A stretch of DNA of 12,858 nt. Origin: Sulfurovum sp. GTDB taxonomy: Bacteria > Campylobacterota > Campylobacteria > Campylobacterales > Sulfurovaceae. The translations under genes and the position numbers were made by a program. How positions within the stretch are numbered: the first letter of the stretch is position 1; every line of letters starts with the position of its first letter. The notes beneath the pieces are model-generated. The model was not told the origin of the DNA. It did not search any database and was given only the letters and a program-made list of their open reading frames with translations. The stretch covers positions 1 through 12,858 of the forward strand of contig JADGDL010000052.1 of the NCBI GenBank assembly GCA_016744875.1. Reading direction: 5' to 3'. Shown here piece after piece: positions 6,671 through 12,858 of this stretch.

Positions 6671-8341
6671 TCAAAAAATCATAATCAAACTTCCCGCTAT
6701 CACAAGAAGTACATTCGCAAAAGCATACGTACCGGTATAACCCAATGCAGGTACAGGACTTTTTGCCTCTTTTATCACAACACTTAATGCTGCCCCACTC
6801 GTCATAGCACCCGTAATAGCACCAAAGATCAATGCCGGTGATATTTTTAATATCTTATGTCCCACTGCATACCCAACAAGGATAGGAATGATCGTCACGC
6901 AGACACCTGCTGTAACTAGCATCAGTCCATTTTGCTGAAGCGTTTCAATGATACCACTTCCCGCACGCATACCGACCCCTGCCATAAAAAGTAAAAGACC
7001 AAACTCCATCAAAAACCATCTTGTTGCCTCCGGGATATACCCAAAAGTTGGTTTAATGCTTCTCCTGTACCCAATAAAGAGTCCTGAAGCCAATAATCCT
7101 CCTGCAGAGCCAAGTCCAATGGAAACAGCGCCTACACTCACAGACAGAGATCCAATGATCAAACCGATCACGATACCAAAAGAGAGCGTAATAACATCTG
7201 TTTCAACGCCTTCACTCACAAGCTCTCCCATATATTCAGACATAGCTTGGATCTGCTGATTAGGTCCTGTGACTGTAAGTACGTCTCCAAGTTCAAGCTG
7301 AAACATTGCATCATGTTTAATACGCTTACCCTTTCGCCTGACCTCCATCAAGAATAGACCAAAACTCCTATGTATAGAGATATCTGCCAGCGTTTGATCA
7401 ATGATATCACTGTTAGTAACAATGATTTGTGCTGTATCCTGCCGTTCTTCATCCTTCCATTCAGCTGAGATCTCTTCTGCAACTTTAGAGATCTTCTCCG
7501 TAACATAGCTGTGTGGTCCCAGCACTTCAATAATATCTCCAAACTTCAAACCTTCTTCATCTACAGAACAAAAAATGCCGCCACGCTTCACCTTGATAAC
7601 AGATTTTTTGTCCCAAGACTTATCCCGTAACTCTTCCAAACTCATACTATTAGCATCAGGATCTGTAATACGATACGTTCTGCGTACAACATTTTGAGGC
7701 AAAGAACTACTCTCTTCTTTACTTGCCTCAAAATCTCTTGCTTCTTTCACAAGGTCTATTTTCAATATACTAGGTAAAAATTTGATCATAGATATCAAAC
7801 CTATCAAACCAAAGATATAGGTAACCGCATACCCCATAGCAATATTATCTATGATCTGATCATCACTCCAACCTTCAAAGAGAGGAATAGCCCCGGCATG
7901 TACTGCATCTTGTGCAGCGGCCAATGTAGGTGAACTGGTCAATCCACCAGCCAAAAGTCCTGCAGACATTCCAGGTGGTAAAGAGAGCATATATGCCCAG
8001 AGTGCAGCGATAGAGAATCCAGTAACTGCAACTACAATAGAAAGAGTAAGATATTTAAGCCCGTCCTCTTTCAATACAGCTACAAATCCTGGACCAGCCT
8101 GATAGCCAACTGAGAAAATAAAAAGTGCAAACCCTGCCATTTGCGCACCAGTGGTCATACGAAATCCGAAATAACCAAAAAATAGACCTGCAAAAAGTAC
8201 TCCCGCAACTGATCCGAGCGAGAAACCTTTTATACGTACATTACCAATCAGATACCCTATGCCTAGTACCAAAAAAAATACTATGGCTGGTTGTTCTCTT
8301 AAAAAGATAAGAATCCACTCTCCGATATTTTCAAGATCCAT
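6671..8341 (-). CDS. Aspartate:alanine exchanger (AAEx) family transporter
   Basis: This 556-residue inner-membrane transporter has the architecture of the AAEx family (AspT, YidE, YbjL). An N-terminal block of about five or six membrane helices (to about residue 190) is followed by a soluble central region (about 195-378) and a second membrane block to the C-terminus. The soluble part holds two TrkA-C-like domains, marked by GDIIEVLGP (about 268-276) and GDVLTVTGP (about 352-360). The duplicated membrane halves each carry a family-type motif: GGLTSSPTLAAAQ at 132-144 and GAITGAMTSGAAL near 507-519. AspT swaps aspartate for alanine; the substrate here is not shown by sequence. The TrkA-C domains suggest nucleotide or ligand control, by family analogy. 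A ribosome site (AAAGGG, 8-base spacer) precedes the start. It lies 52 bases downstream of the porin gene, with no terminator seen between them, so it is probably the third gene of the glutaminase operon. Confidence 0.88.
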   Translation of the reverse strand: MDLENIGEWILIFLREQPAIVFFLVLGIGYLIGNVRIKGFSLGSVAGVLFAGLFFGYFGFRMTTGAQMAGFALFIFSVGYQAGPGFVAVLKEDGLKYLTLSIVVAVTGFSIAALWAYMLSLPPGMSAGLLAGGLTSSPTLAAAQDAVHAGAIPLFEGWSDDQIIDNIAMGYAVTYIFGLIGLISMIKFLPSILKIDLVKEARDFEASKEESSSLPQNVVRRTYRITDPDANSMSLEELRDKSWDKKSVIKVKRGGIFCSVDEEGLKFGDIIEVLGPHSYVTEKISKVAEEISAEWKDEERQDTAQIIVTNSDIIDQTLADISIHRSFGLFLMEVRRKGKRIKHDAMFQLELGDVLTVTGPNQQIQAMSEYMGELVSEGVETDVITLSFGIVIGLIIGSLSVSVGAVSIGLGSAGGLLASGLFIGYRRSIKPTFGYIPEATRWFLMEFGLLLFMAGVGMRAGSGIIETLQQNGLMLVTAGVCVTIIPILVGYAVGHKILKISPALIFGAITGAMTSGAALSVVIKEAKSPVPALGYTGTYAFANVLLVIAGSLIMIF

Positions 8342-8393
8342 ATCACTACCCTTTCATATTTGAGGAAAAAAGTCTACACTGTTTGAAACAATC

Positions 8394-9767
8394 TTAAAAT
8401 TTGTAACCACCAATGAGTCTCAATGCAGAGATCTCAGGCTGTTCGTCAAGATCCACATACTCATAAGTACCTGTAAAGTAGATCCCTGATGGATCATTGT
8501 AACTCACACGAAGACCATAATTTTGTTGTGTATCCTGACCTAAACCGCTTGAAGAAGATATGGAATAATCAGGATCAAGATCAAAGTAGGTATATCTAGC
8601 ACCTACCCATAAACCATCTAGCCCCTGATTTCCAAAGTCATACCCTACCTGTGCTTTGTAGCTGTTGGCATTTGTAAGATCACCTGCTTCAAAAAAGTGA
8701 AAGATCATACCATTAGCAAGATATGGATACCCACCCCATGCTCCAAGTGTTGCACCTACACCAGGGCCATCCGTATAGAATGCGGCACCTGTCGAAAAGT
8801 CAAATCCATTATCAAACTTACCGTCAAACCTGAGAGAGTATATACTGTAATCTATTTCTGTATAAGTATTGCCGCCAATATCATTAAAGTCTATCAACTG
8901 TGCACCAACATCATAAGATCCACCACTAAACGTTCTTGAGTAATCATATTGTGCGAACAGTGTATTATAGAGATCTACAGCATAGTAATCCCAAAGTTGA
9001 AAGTTATGCTCATCTTTTTCATACTTAAACATACCTGCCCACATACCTGCATCACCTGCATTGTCTTTATCTCTTTGATCAACATATGACTGATCTGCTA
9101 TAGAGTGAAAACGGTGTGCATCAGTTGCACCACCATCCCATACACCAGCCATTTTATAGATATATCCACCTGCAAAATCTATATTTTCAATCGTTGTATT
9201 TTTATAGTATGCACCCTGAAAAGTATTGGCAAATAGGTACCAGTCATCTGCATCCACCATAGGTGTAGAGAGTTCATAATTACCTGCAAGGAAAACATGA
9301 CCACTATTTTCATATTTGACATACGCTTCTTGCAATATTGCATACGAACTTCCATCTCCAAAAGCAAAGGTTCTACTTTCATATATCTCATCATTGATAC
9401 CAAAGTCTGTGACTCCCCCACCAGTGATCTTAAAAGAAAAACCGTTATATAAAGGAGAAGTTATAGAGAGCTTAGGGATAAAATAAATACCTCTTGAATC
9501 CAAATGCCCTTTGTTAATAGTTGGGTCTGGATTCTTAGGTGAATTACTATAATCGTAGTTAACATAACCAACTCTCATATCACCTGTAATTTTCCACCCC
9601 TCACCCAAAAGATAACCATCTTTTTTTTCATCTGTATGGGATACCGTTTCATAGGCATGATCTGCATCTGGTACATCAGATTTAACAAGAGATTCTGCAG
9701 CGTGTAATGATGTACCCACAACAGGAATCAGTGCCAGTAACAATGTTTTAGAGTATGATAGTTTCAT
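8394..9767 (-). CDS. Outer-membrane porin, OprD-like (epsilonproteobacterial type)
   Basis: This 457-residue protein starts at the ATG at 9767, 6 bases after TAAGGAG. A longer open frame to 9788 would begin inside the glutaminase gene and lacks such a site. The signal peptide is KLSYSKTLLLALIPVVGTSLHA, with cleavage after the Ala of LHA (about residue 24). The mature chain is rich in alternating aromatic/polar beta strands (for example SSYAILQEAYVKYENSG, YTYFDLDPDY) and ends in LRLIGGYKF with a terminal phenylalanine, the outer-membrane insertion signal. Length and strand pattern fit the OprD-like porins common in Campylobacterota. Its ribosome site reuses the stop codon of the glutaminase gene, so the two are probably co-translated. 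The likely role is passive entry of small amino acids or amides for the adjacent glutaminase and transporters; the substrate is inferred from context. Confidence 0.82.
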   Translation of the reverse strand: MKLSYSKTLLLALIPVVGTSLHAAESLVKSDVPDADHAYETVSHTDEKKDGYLLGEGWKITGDMRVGYVNYDYSNSPKNPDPTINKGHLDSRGIYFIPKLSITSPLYNGFSFKITGGGVTDFGINDEIYESRTFAFGDGSSYAILQEAYVKYENSGHVFLAGNYELSTPMVDADDWYLFANTFQGAYYKNTTIENIDFAGGYIYKMAGVWDGGATDAHRFHSIADQSYVDQRDKDNAGDAGMWAGMFKYEKDEHNFQLWDYYAVDLYNTLFAQYDYSRTFSGGSYDVGAQLIDFNDIGGNTYTEIDYSIYSLRFDGKFDNGFDFSTGAAFYTDGPGVGATLGAWGGYPYLANGMIFHFFEAGDLTNANSYKAQVGYDFGNQGLDGLWVGARYTYFDLDPDYSISSSSGLGQDTQQNYGLRVSYNDPSGIYFTGTYEYVDLDEQPEISALRLIGGYKF

Positions 9768-9777
9768 CTTGTACTCC

Positions 9778-10857
9778 TTACTGTGCAAGTGGGTTAAGAC
9801 CCAACTTATCGATAATATACGCAGCTGCCAATTGTCCTCTTACCGAATTTCCAAAGGTGTCAAGTGGAGGTGAAACAACACCTATACCCATTTTACCAGG
9901 TACAATAGCTAGGATCCCTCCCCCTACACCGGATTTAGCAGGTGATCCTGTCAAGTATAGCCAGTCACCCGCATTGTCATAAAGTCCGGCTGTCGCCATC
10001 ACTGCCAAGATTTTTGGAACATACTTTTCATCCAATACTTTTTTACGTGTTACAGGATTTACCCCATCATTTGCAAAAGTCGCACCCATCATAGCAAGAT
10101 CATGTGCAGAGATATTGACTGAACACTGTTTGGTATAAACAGTGGTTGCTTCAAGCGGATCTGATCCCATACGACCATAGGCATCTAAAATTTTAGAGAT
10201 CGCTTGGTTTCTTTTGTTGTCATTGACTTCTGACTGATAGACTTCTTCATTAAAAGGCAACTTTCTACCAGCAAAATCATCCATATACCCACTGATCTTA
10301 GCCCATCTTTCTTCTGAGTCTTTCGCACCTACCCATGAAGTGGACTGGATCGCACCCGCATTTACAAAAGGATTGGAGGCAGAACCCCCATGCTGTTCAA
10401 GTGCAATGATCGAATTGAAAGCCAATCCTGTTGCATTCACACCGATCTTCTCTTGAAGAAATTTTTCTCCGTGTTCCTGTATCACTTTTGCTGCAGTAAA
10501 CACTTTAGAGATAGACTGGATAGAAACTTCTTCTTTTGTATCACCTATCTCATACACTTTCCCATCAGGAGTGACCAATGTAATACCAAATATTTTCGAG
10601 TCAACTATAGCAAGCGCTTTAATATAGTCTGCATTTTTTCCCTCTTGATTGTCTTTGAACTTTTCGTACGCTTCTTTAAGTACCGTGTTGATACGTTCTT
10701 CAGTCAAAGTACTTTGGGTTACTTTTTCCAATACAACGTTCAAGGGTCCTTTTGCCTCAACAACAGTAGTACCTATCACGATACCTGTTGCACAAACAAC
10801 AGAAAGCATCATCGCACTTCTCTTCAAAATCTGCTCTAAATTAGTTATATATCTCAT
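9778..10857 (-). CDS. glsA: Exported glutaminase A
   Basis: This enzyme hydrolyses L-glutamine to glutamate and ammonia. The serine-dependent beta-lactamase-like glutaminase fold is evident from S115-x-x-K118 (SISK), N166 (NPFVNAGAI), E210 and N217 (SEVNDNKRNQAI), Y241, Y293 and V311 (KSGVGGG). From memory of the E. coli YbaS active site, all eight positions match with one constant offset of 49, so the catalytic set is complete. At 359 residues it is about 50 longer than the usual bacterial enzyme of about 310. The extra N-terminus is a basic segment (LEQILKR) plus a hydrophobic core (MMLSVVCATGIVIGTTVV) ending VEA-KG, which looks like a signal peptide with cleavage after A35. A periplasmic glutaminase is therefore predicted; a membrane-anchored form is the alternative. 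The ribosome site TAAGGAG precedes the ATG. It is first in a probable operon with the porin and the exchanger. Confidence 0.92.
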   Translation of the reverse strand: MRYITNLEQILKRSAMMLSVVCATGIVIGTTVVEAKGPLNVVLEKVTQSTLTEERINTVLKEAYEKFKDNQEGKNADYIKALAIVDSKIFGITLVTPDGKVYEIGDTKEEVSIQSISKVFTAAKVIQEHGEKFLQEKIGVNATGLAFNSIIALEQHGGSASNPFVNAGAIQSTSWVGAKDSEERWAKISGYMDDFAGRKLPFNEEVYQSEVNDNKRNQAISKILDAYGRMGSDPLEATTVYTKQCSVNISAHDLAMMGATFANDGVNPVTRKKVLDEKYVPKILAVMATAGLYDNAGDWLYLTGSPAKSGVGGGILAIVPGKMGIGVVSPPLDTFGNSVRGQLAAAYIIDKLGLNPLAQ

Positions 10858-10893
10858 AATATACTCCTTATAATTTTTTTAAATTCACTCTTA

Positions 10894-10924
10894 AACAGTG
10901 TACTGTTATTTATATAAGACTGTT
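10894..10924. promoter_or_regulatory. ACTGTT repeat cluster in the glutaminase-symporter intergenic region
   Basis: An inverted repeat AACAGT-GT-ACTGTT lies at 10894-10907, and a third ACTGTT copy follows at 10919-10924, 17 bases from the previous one. The cluster sits in the 154-base divergent region between the glutaminase and symporter starts, where one regulator could act on both. The regulator is unknown. Confidence 0.35.
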
Positions 10925-10974
10925 CTATAATATTATCTTCTATGTAACCAATACTATCCTCGCACTCTTTTGGT

Positions 10975-10980
10975 TATAAT
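10975..10980 (+). promoter_or_regulatory. Putative -10 box of the symporter gene
   Basis: A perfect TATAAT at 10975-10980 follows the T-rich, TGG-containing sequence CTCTTTTGGT, a context resembling Campylobacter-type vegetative promoters, which lack a fixed -35 box. The predicted start point is near 10987, giving a leader of about 25 bases that contains only the AAGGGAAA ribosome site. Confidence 0.5.
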
Positions 10981-11011
10981 ACAATTTTCAAGTATAACAC
11001 AAGGGAAACAT

Positions 11012-12340
11012 ATGTCACTCACCACAAAAGTCTTATGGGCAATGCTTTTAGGTATTATCGTAGGATTGATCATCAATATAGTTGGGTTAAATTCCCAAAA
11101 TAGTTTTGTGAATGAATATATTGTTGGTGGACTTTTTTTCATTGTTGGTAAGATGTTTATCACAGCACTTAAAATGCTGGTAGTACCTCTTGTTTTCTTT
11201 TCTCTCATTTCAGGTGTTCTTGGCATTGGAGACATTAGGAAACTAGGGAGTGTTGGATTAAAATCATTTGCACTCTATATTCTTACAACTGCTCTGGCTA
11301 TCACTGCTGCTATAGGATTAGCTTCTTTGGTCATTCCATTTTTCTCCACACCCATAGCCAATGAAGCAACATTTACAGCCAGCGAAGCACCCGCACTTTC
11401 AAATGTACTTATAAACATCATACCAGGTAATGTTACACATGCTTTTTCTTCTGGAAATATGTTACAAATTATTTTCTTCACTATTTTACTGGGTATTTCA
11501 CTTCTTATGGTCGGTAAAAAAGCAAAGATCGTTGCAGAAGGTATAGAAGTAATGAATGAAGCCATGATGAATATGGTAAACATCATTATGTCAGTAGCAC
11601 CTTACGCAGTTTTTGCACTTCTAGCCAAAGCAATTGCTGAACTTGGATTAGATCTTTTAGCACAATTAGCCGTCTATGTCATTGTCGTTATTGCTGCACT
11701 ATTGTTTCACCTCTTTGGAACACTCATGTTCATACTTAAACTCTTTTCGAAGTTGAATCCTAAAATGTTCTTATCTAAAATACGTGATGCACAGATCTTC
11801 GCATTTTCTACCTCATCCTCTAACGCTACCATACCAGTTACATTACGTTCAGTAACAAAACGTATGGGTGTCGATAATTCAGTCGCCTCTTTTACCGTGC
11901 CATTTGGTGCAACCATCAATATGGATGGTACAGCCATCATGCAAGGGGTAGCGACTGTTTTCATAGCCAATGTATATGGTGTTGAGTTAGGTCTATCTGG
12001 TTACCTTACTGTCATCCTCATGTCTGTTCTAGCTTCCATAGGCACCGCAGGTGTACCCGGCGTTGGACTCATTATGCTCTCCATGGTCTTTGTTCAAGTA
12101 GGTCTTCCTCTTGAAGGCATAGGACTCATATTGGGTGTAGATAGACTACTTGATATGATACGTACTTCAGTCAATATAACCGGTGATGCAGTAGTGACAT
12201 GTGTTGTTGCTAAAAGTGAAAAAGAGATAGATCTAGAGATTTTTGCAGATGAAAATGCAGGGATACTTGAAGAACTAGAGATAGATGATGCAGATGAAAA
12301 TGCTTTAGCCGAAGTGGTTCATCATATAGAAGATAAGTAA
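11012..12340 (+). CDS. Dicarboxylate/amino acid:cation symporter, probably glutamate/aspartate uptake
   Basis: This 442-residue inner-membrane symporter belongs to the DAACS (GltP/GltPh) family. The start at 11012 follows AAGGG; an in-frame TTG at 10970 overlaps the promoter and is rejected. The serine-rich re-entrant loop is at 266-271 (STSSSN). The cation-binding NMDGT motif is at 303-307. The substrate helix has D377, D381, R384, T385, N388 and D392, corresponding to GltPh D390, D394, R397, T398, N401 and D405. The Asp that binds the amino group (D381) and the Arg that binds the side-chain carboxylate (R384) are both present, which favours glutamate/aspartate over C4-dicarboxylates or neutral amino acids. 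The second loop contains GTAGVPGVG. The last 40 or so residues form a strongly acidic tail (EELEIDDADENALAEVV) beyond the conserved core. The gene is divergent from the glutaminase operon, suggesting it imports the glutamate released there. Confidence 0.92.
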   Translation: MSLTTKVLWAMLLGIIVGLIINIVGLNSQNSFVNEYIVGGLFFIVGKMFITALKMLVVPLVFFSLISGVLGIGDIRKLGSVGLKSFALYILTTALAITAAIGLASLVIPFFSTPIANEATFTASEAPALSNVLINIIPGNVTHAFSSGNMLQIIFFTILLGISLLMVGKKAKIVAEGIEVMNEAMMNMVNIIMSVAPYAVFALLAKAIAELGLDLLAQLAVYVIVVIAALLFHLFGTLMFILKLFSKLNPKMFLSKIRDAQIFAFSTSSSNATIPVTLRSVTKRMGVDNSVASFTVPFGATINMDGTAIMQGVATVFIANVYGVELGLSGYLTVILMSVLASIGTAGVPGVGLIMLSMVFVQVGLPLEGIGLILGVDRLLDMIRTSVNITGDAVVTCVVAKSEKEIDLEIFADENAGILEELEIDDADENALAEVVHHIEDK

Positions 12341-12351
12341 ATACCGGATTA

Positions 12352-12858
12352 TTATACGACGATCCACTCTTTTTCAACAAGGAGTGTTCCTTCTGAAAAT
12401 ACTTGCCCTATGAACCTGTCCCCTATTTTATAAGTCCCAACCCCCTTAGGGGTACCACTCATGATAATATCATTGTCTTCCAAGGTCATAAAACTCTGTA
12501 TCTCTGAAAGCATCGTATGGGGTTTATACATCATAAGATCATAGGTCGCAAATTGAACCAATATATCATTCACATAAAGCTTCATTTGTAAACTGCTCAG
12601 GTCTTCGCCAATAGATACAAAATCACTCAATACCGCAGAATTGTCGAATGCCTTCGCTCTTTCCCATGGTAAACCTTTGGACTTAAGATGATTTTGTATA
12701 TCAGCATGTGTCAGATCAAGTCCAAAACCTACAGCTGCTATCTTGTTAGCACGTATTAAAAAACATATCTCACCTTCAAAACGACACGCTTGGGAAAAGT
12801 AGTAAAGTCTATCGCTAAGAGCAGAATTAGGTTTATTAAAGACCACCATTGAAGAAGG
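12352..12858 (-). CDS. Fumarylacetoacetate hydrolase-family protein, 5'-truncated by the window
   Basis: The visible 168 codons are open to the right edge (PSSMVVFNKP...), so the start lies outside. The ATG at 12849 is internal, because homologues continue upstream of MVVFNKP. The metal-binding residues of the acylpyruvase group (FAHD1-like) are visible in fragment numbering: E28 and E30 (FEGEICFLI), D48 (LDLTHADIQ) and K69 (GLPWERAKAFD). The D-to-K spacing of 21 equals that recalled for FAHD1. The late motif IIMSGTPKGVG is intact. Between the E-x-E and the Asp the protein is about 11 residues shorter than FAHD1. Likely activity is hydrolysis of an acylpyruvate or decarboxylation of oxaloacetate in the cytoplasm, not tyrosine catabolism as such; the substrate cannot be read from sequence. 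Its 3' end converges on the symporter gene with an 11-base gap and no terminator. Confidence 0.88.
   Translation of the reverse strand, partial: PSSMVVFNKPNSALSDRLYYFSQACRFEGEICFLIRANKIAAVGFGLDLTHADIQNHLKSKGLPWERAKAFDNSAVLSDFVSIGEDLSSLQMKLYVNDILVQFATYDLMMYKPHTMLSEIQSFMTLEDNDIIMSGTPKGVGTYKIGDRFIGQVFSEGTLLVEKEWIVV

Noticed and set aside
6572..6787. 71-codon plus-strand open frame starting in the psr leader
   Set aside because: Its Tyr/Phe-rich translation comes from the T-rich 30-bp repeats, and the second half is antisense to the exchanger gene. No ribosome site is seen.
6948..7259. 103-codon plus-strand open frame inside the exchanger gene
   Set aside because: Proline/serine/isoleucine-rich translation that is a reverse-strand shadow of membrane helices of a well supported gene.
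9768..9788. Upstream in-frame ATG for the porin (seven extra residues)
   Set aside because: It lies inside the end of the glutaminase gene without a ribosome site, while the ATG at 9767 follows TAAGGAG and begins a normal signal peptide.
10390..10839. 149-codon open frame on the plus strand, opposite the glutaminase gene
   Set aside because: It lies wholly antisense to a gene with a complete active site. Its translation is Cys/Phe/Tyr-rich with no recognisable domain and no ribosome site.
10970..11011. TTG start 14 codons upstream for the symporter
   Set aside because: It overlaps the predicted -10 box and lacks a ribosome site; the ATG at 11012 follows AAGGG.
11275..11586. 103-codon minus-strand open frame inside the symporter gene
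   Set aside because: Antisense shadow of conserved membrane helices in a gene with full functional motifs.
12847..12849. ATG as the start of the fumarylacetoacetate hydrolase-family gene
   Set aside because: The frame stays open to the window edge (PSSM before it), and the family has conserved sequence upstream, so this methionine is internal.
1..12858. CRISPR arrays, insertion sequences, tRNA or rRNA genes
   Set aside because: No regularly spaced repeats, transposase-like frames with terminal repeats, or structural RNA signatures were seen on reading both strands; no search tool was run.

Overview
The window looks like chromosomal DNA from a sulfur-metabolising member of the Campylobacterota, close to Sulfurovum or Sulfurimonas. 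This is inferred from AT-rich DNA, recurring TAAGGAG-type ribosome binding sites, a Psr/Phs-type molybdoenzyme operon, an epsilonproteobacterial-style OprD-like porin, and the short form of the fumarylacetoacetate hydrolase fold. No rRNA or tRNA gene was seen to fix the taxonomy. I see no mobile element and no CRISPR array.

Layout. Positions 1-93 (minus) hold the first 31 codons of an exported protein, possibly of the LolA-like lipoprotein-sorting family. A short divergent promoter region follows, then a secreted DUF4403-family protein (248-1774, plus). Converging on it is a gene for an 87-residue secreted protein (1783-2046, minus). Next is a three-gene minus-strand operon (6448 down to 2228) for a periplasmic molybdopterin oxidoreductase (PsrA/PhsA type, Tat-exported), a four-cluster ferredoxin-like subunit (PsrB type) and an NrfD-family quinone-linked membrane subunit (PsrC type). 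Its 222-bp leader carries a plausible -10 box, a Crp/Fnr-geometry palindrome centred about 41-42 bp upstream of the predicted start point, and a 30-bp tandem repeat.

The second half (6671-12340) appears to be one amino-acid module. A minus-strand set encodes an exported glutaminase, an outer-membrane porin and an aspartate:alanine-exchanger-family transporter. Divergent from it across 154 bp is a sodium/proton-coupled acidic amino acid symporter with all the glutamate/aspartate-binding residues of the GltPh family. Together they suggest entry of glutamine through the porin, periplasmic hydrolysis to glutamate and ammonia, and uptake or exchange of acidic amino acids across the inner membrane. 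The window ends in a 5'-truncated fumarylacetoacetate hydrolase-family gene (12352-12858, minus).

Four annotated starts differ from the longest open frames because of clear ribosome binding sites: the molybdoenzyme at 6448, the porin at 9767, the symporter at 11012, and the fumarylacetoacetate hydrolase-family gene, whose start lies beyond the window. No stretch over 300 bases lacks a gene. The most unusual points are the exported glutaminase grouped with its transporters, the regulatory leader of the psr-type operon, and the DUF4403 gene, whose first 70 bases encode a signal-peptide-like sequence in two frames that meet at a run of eight T.
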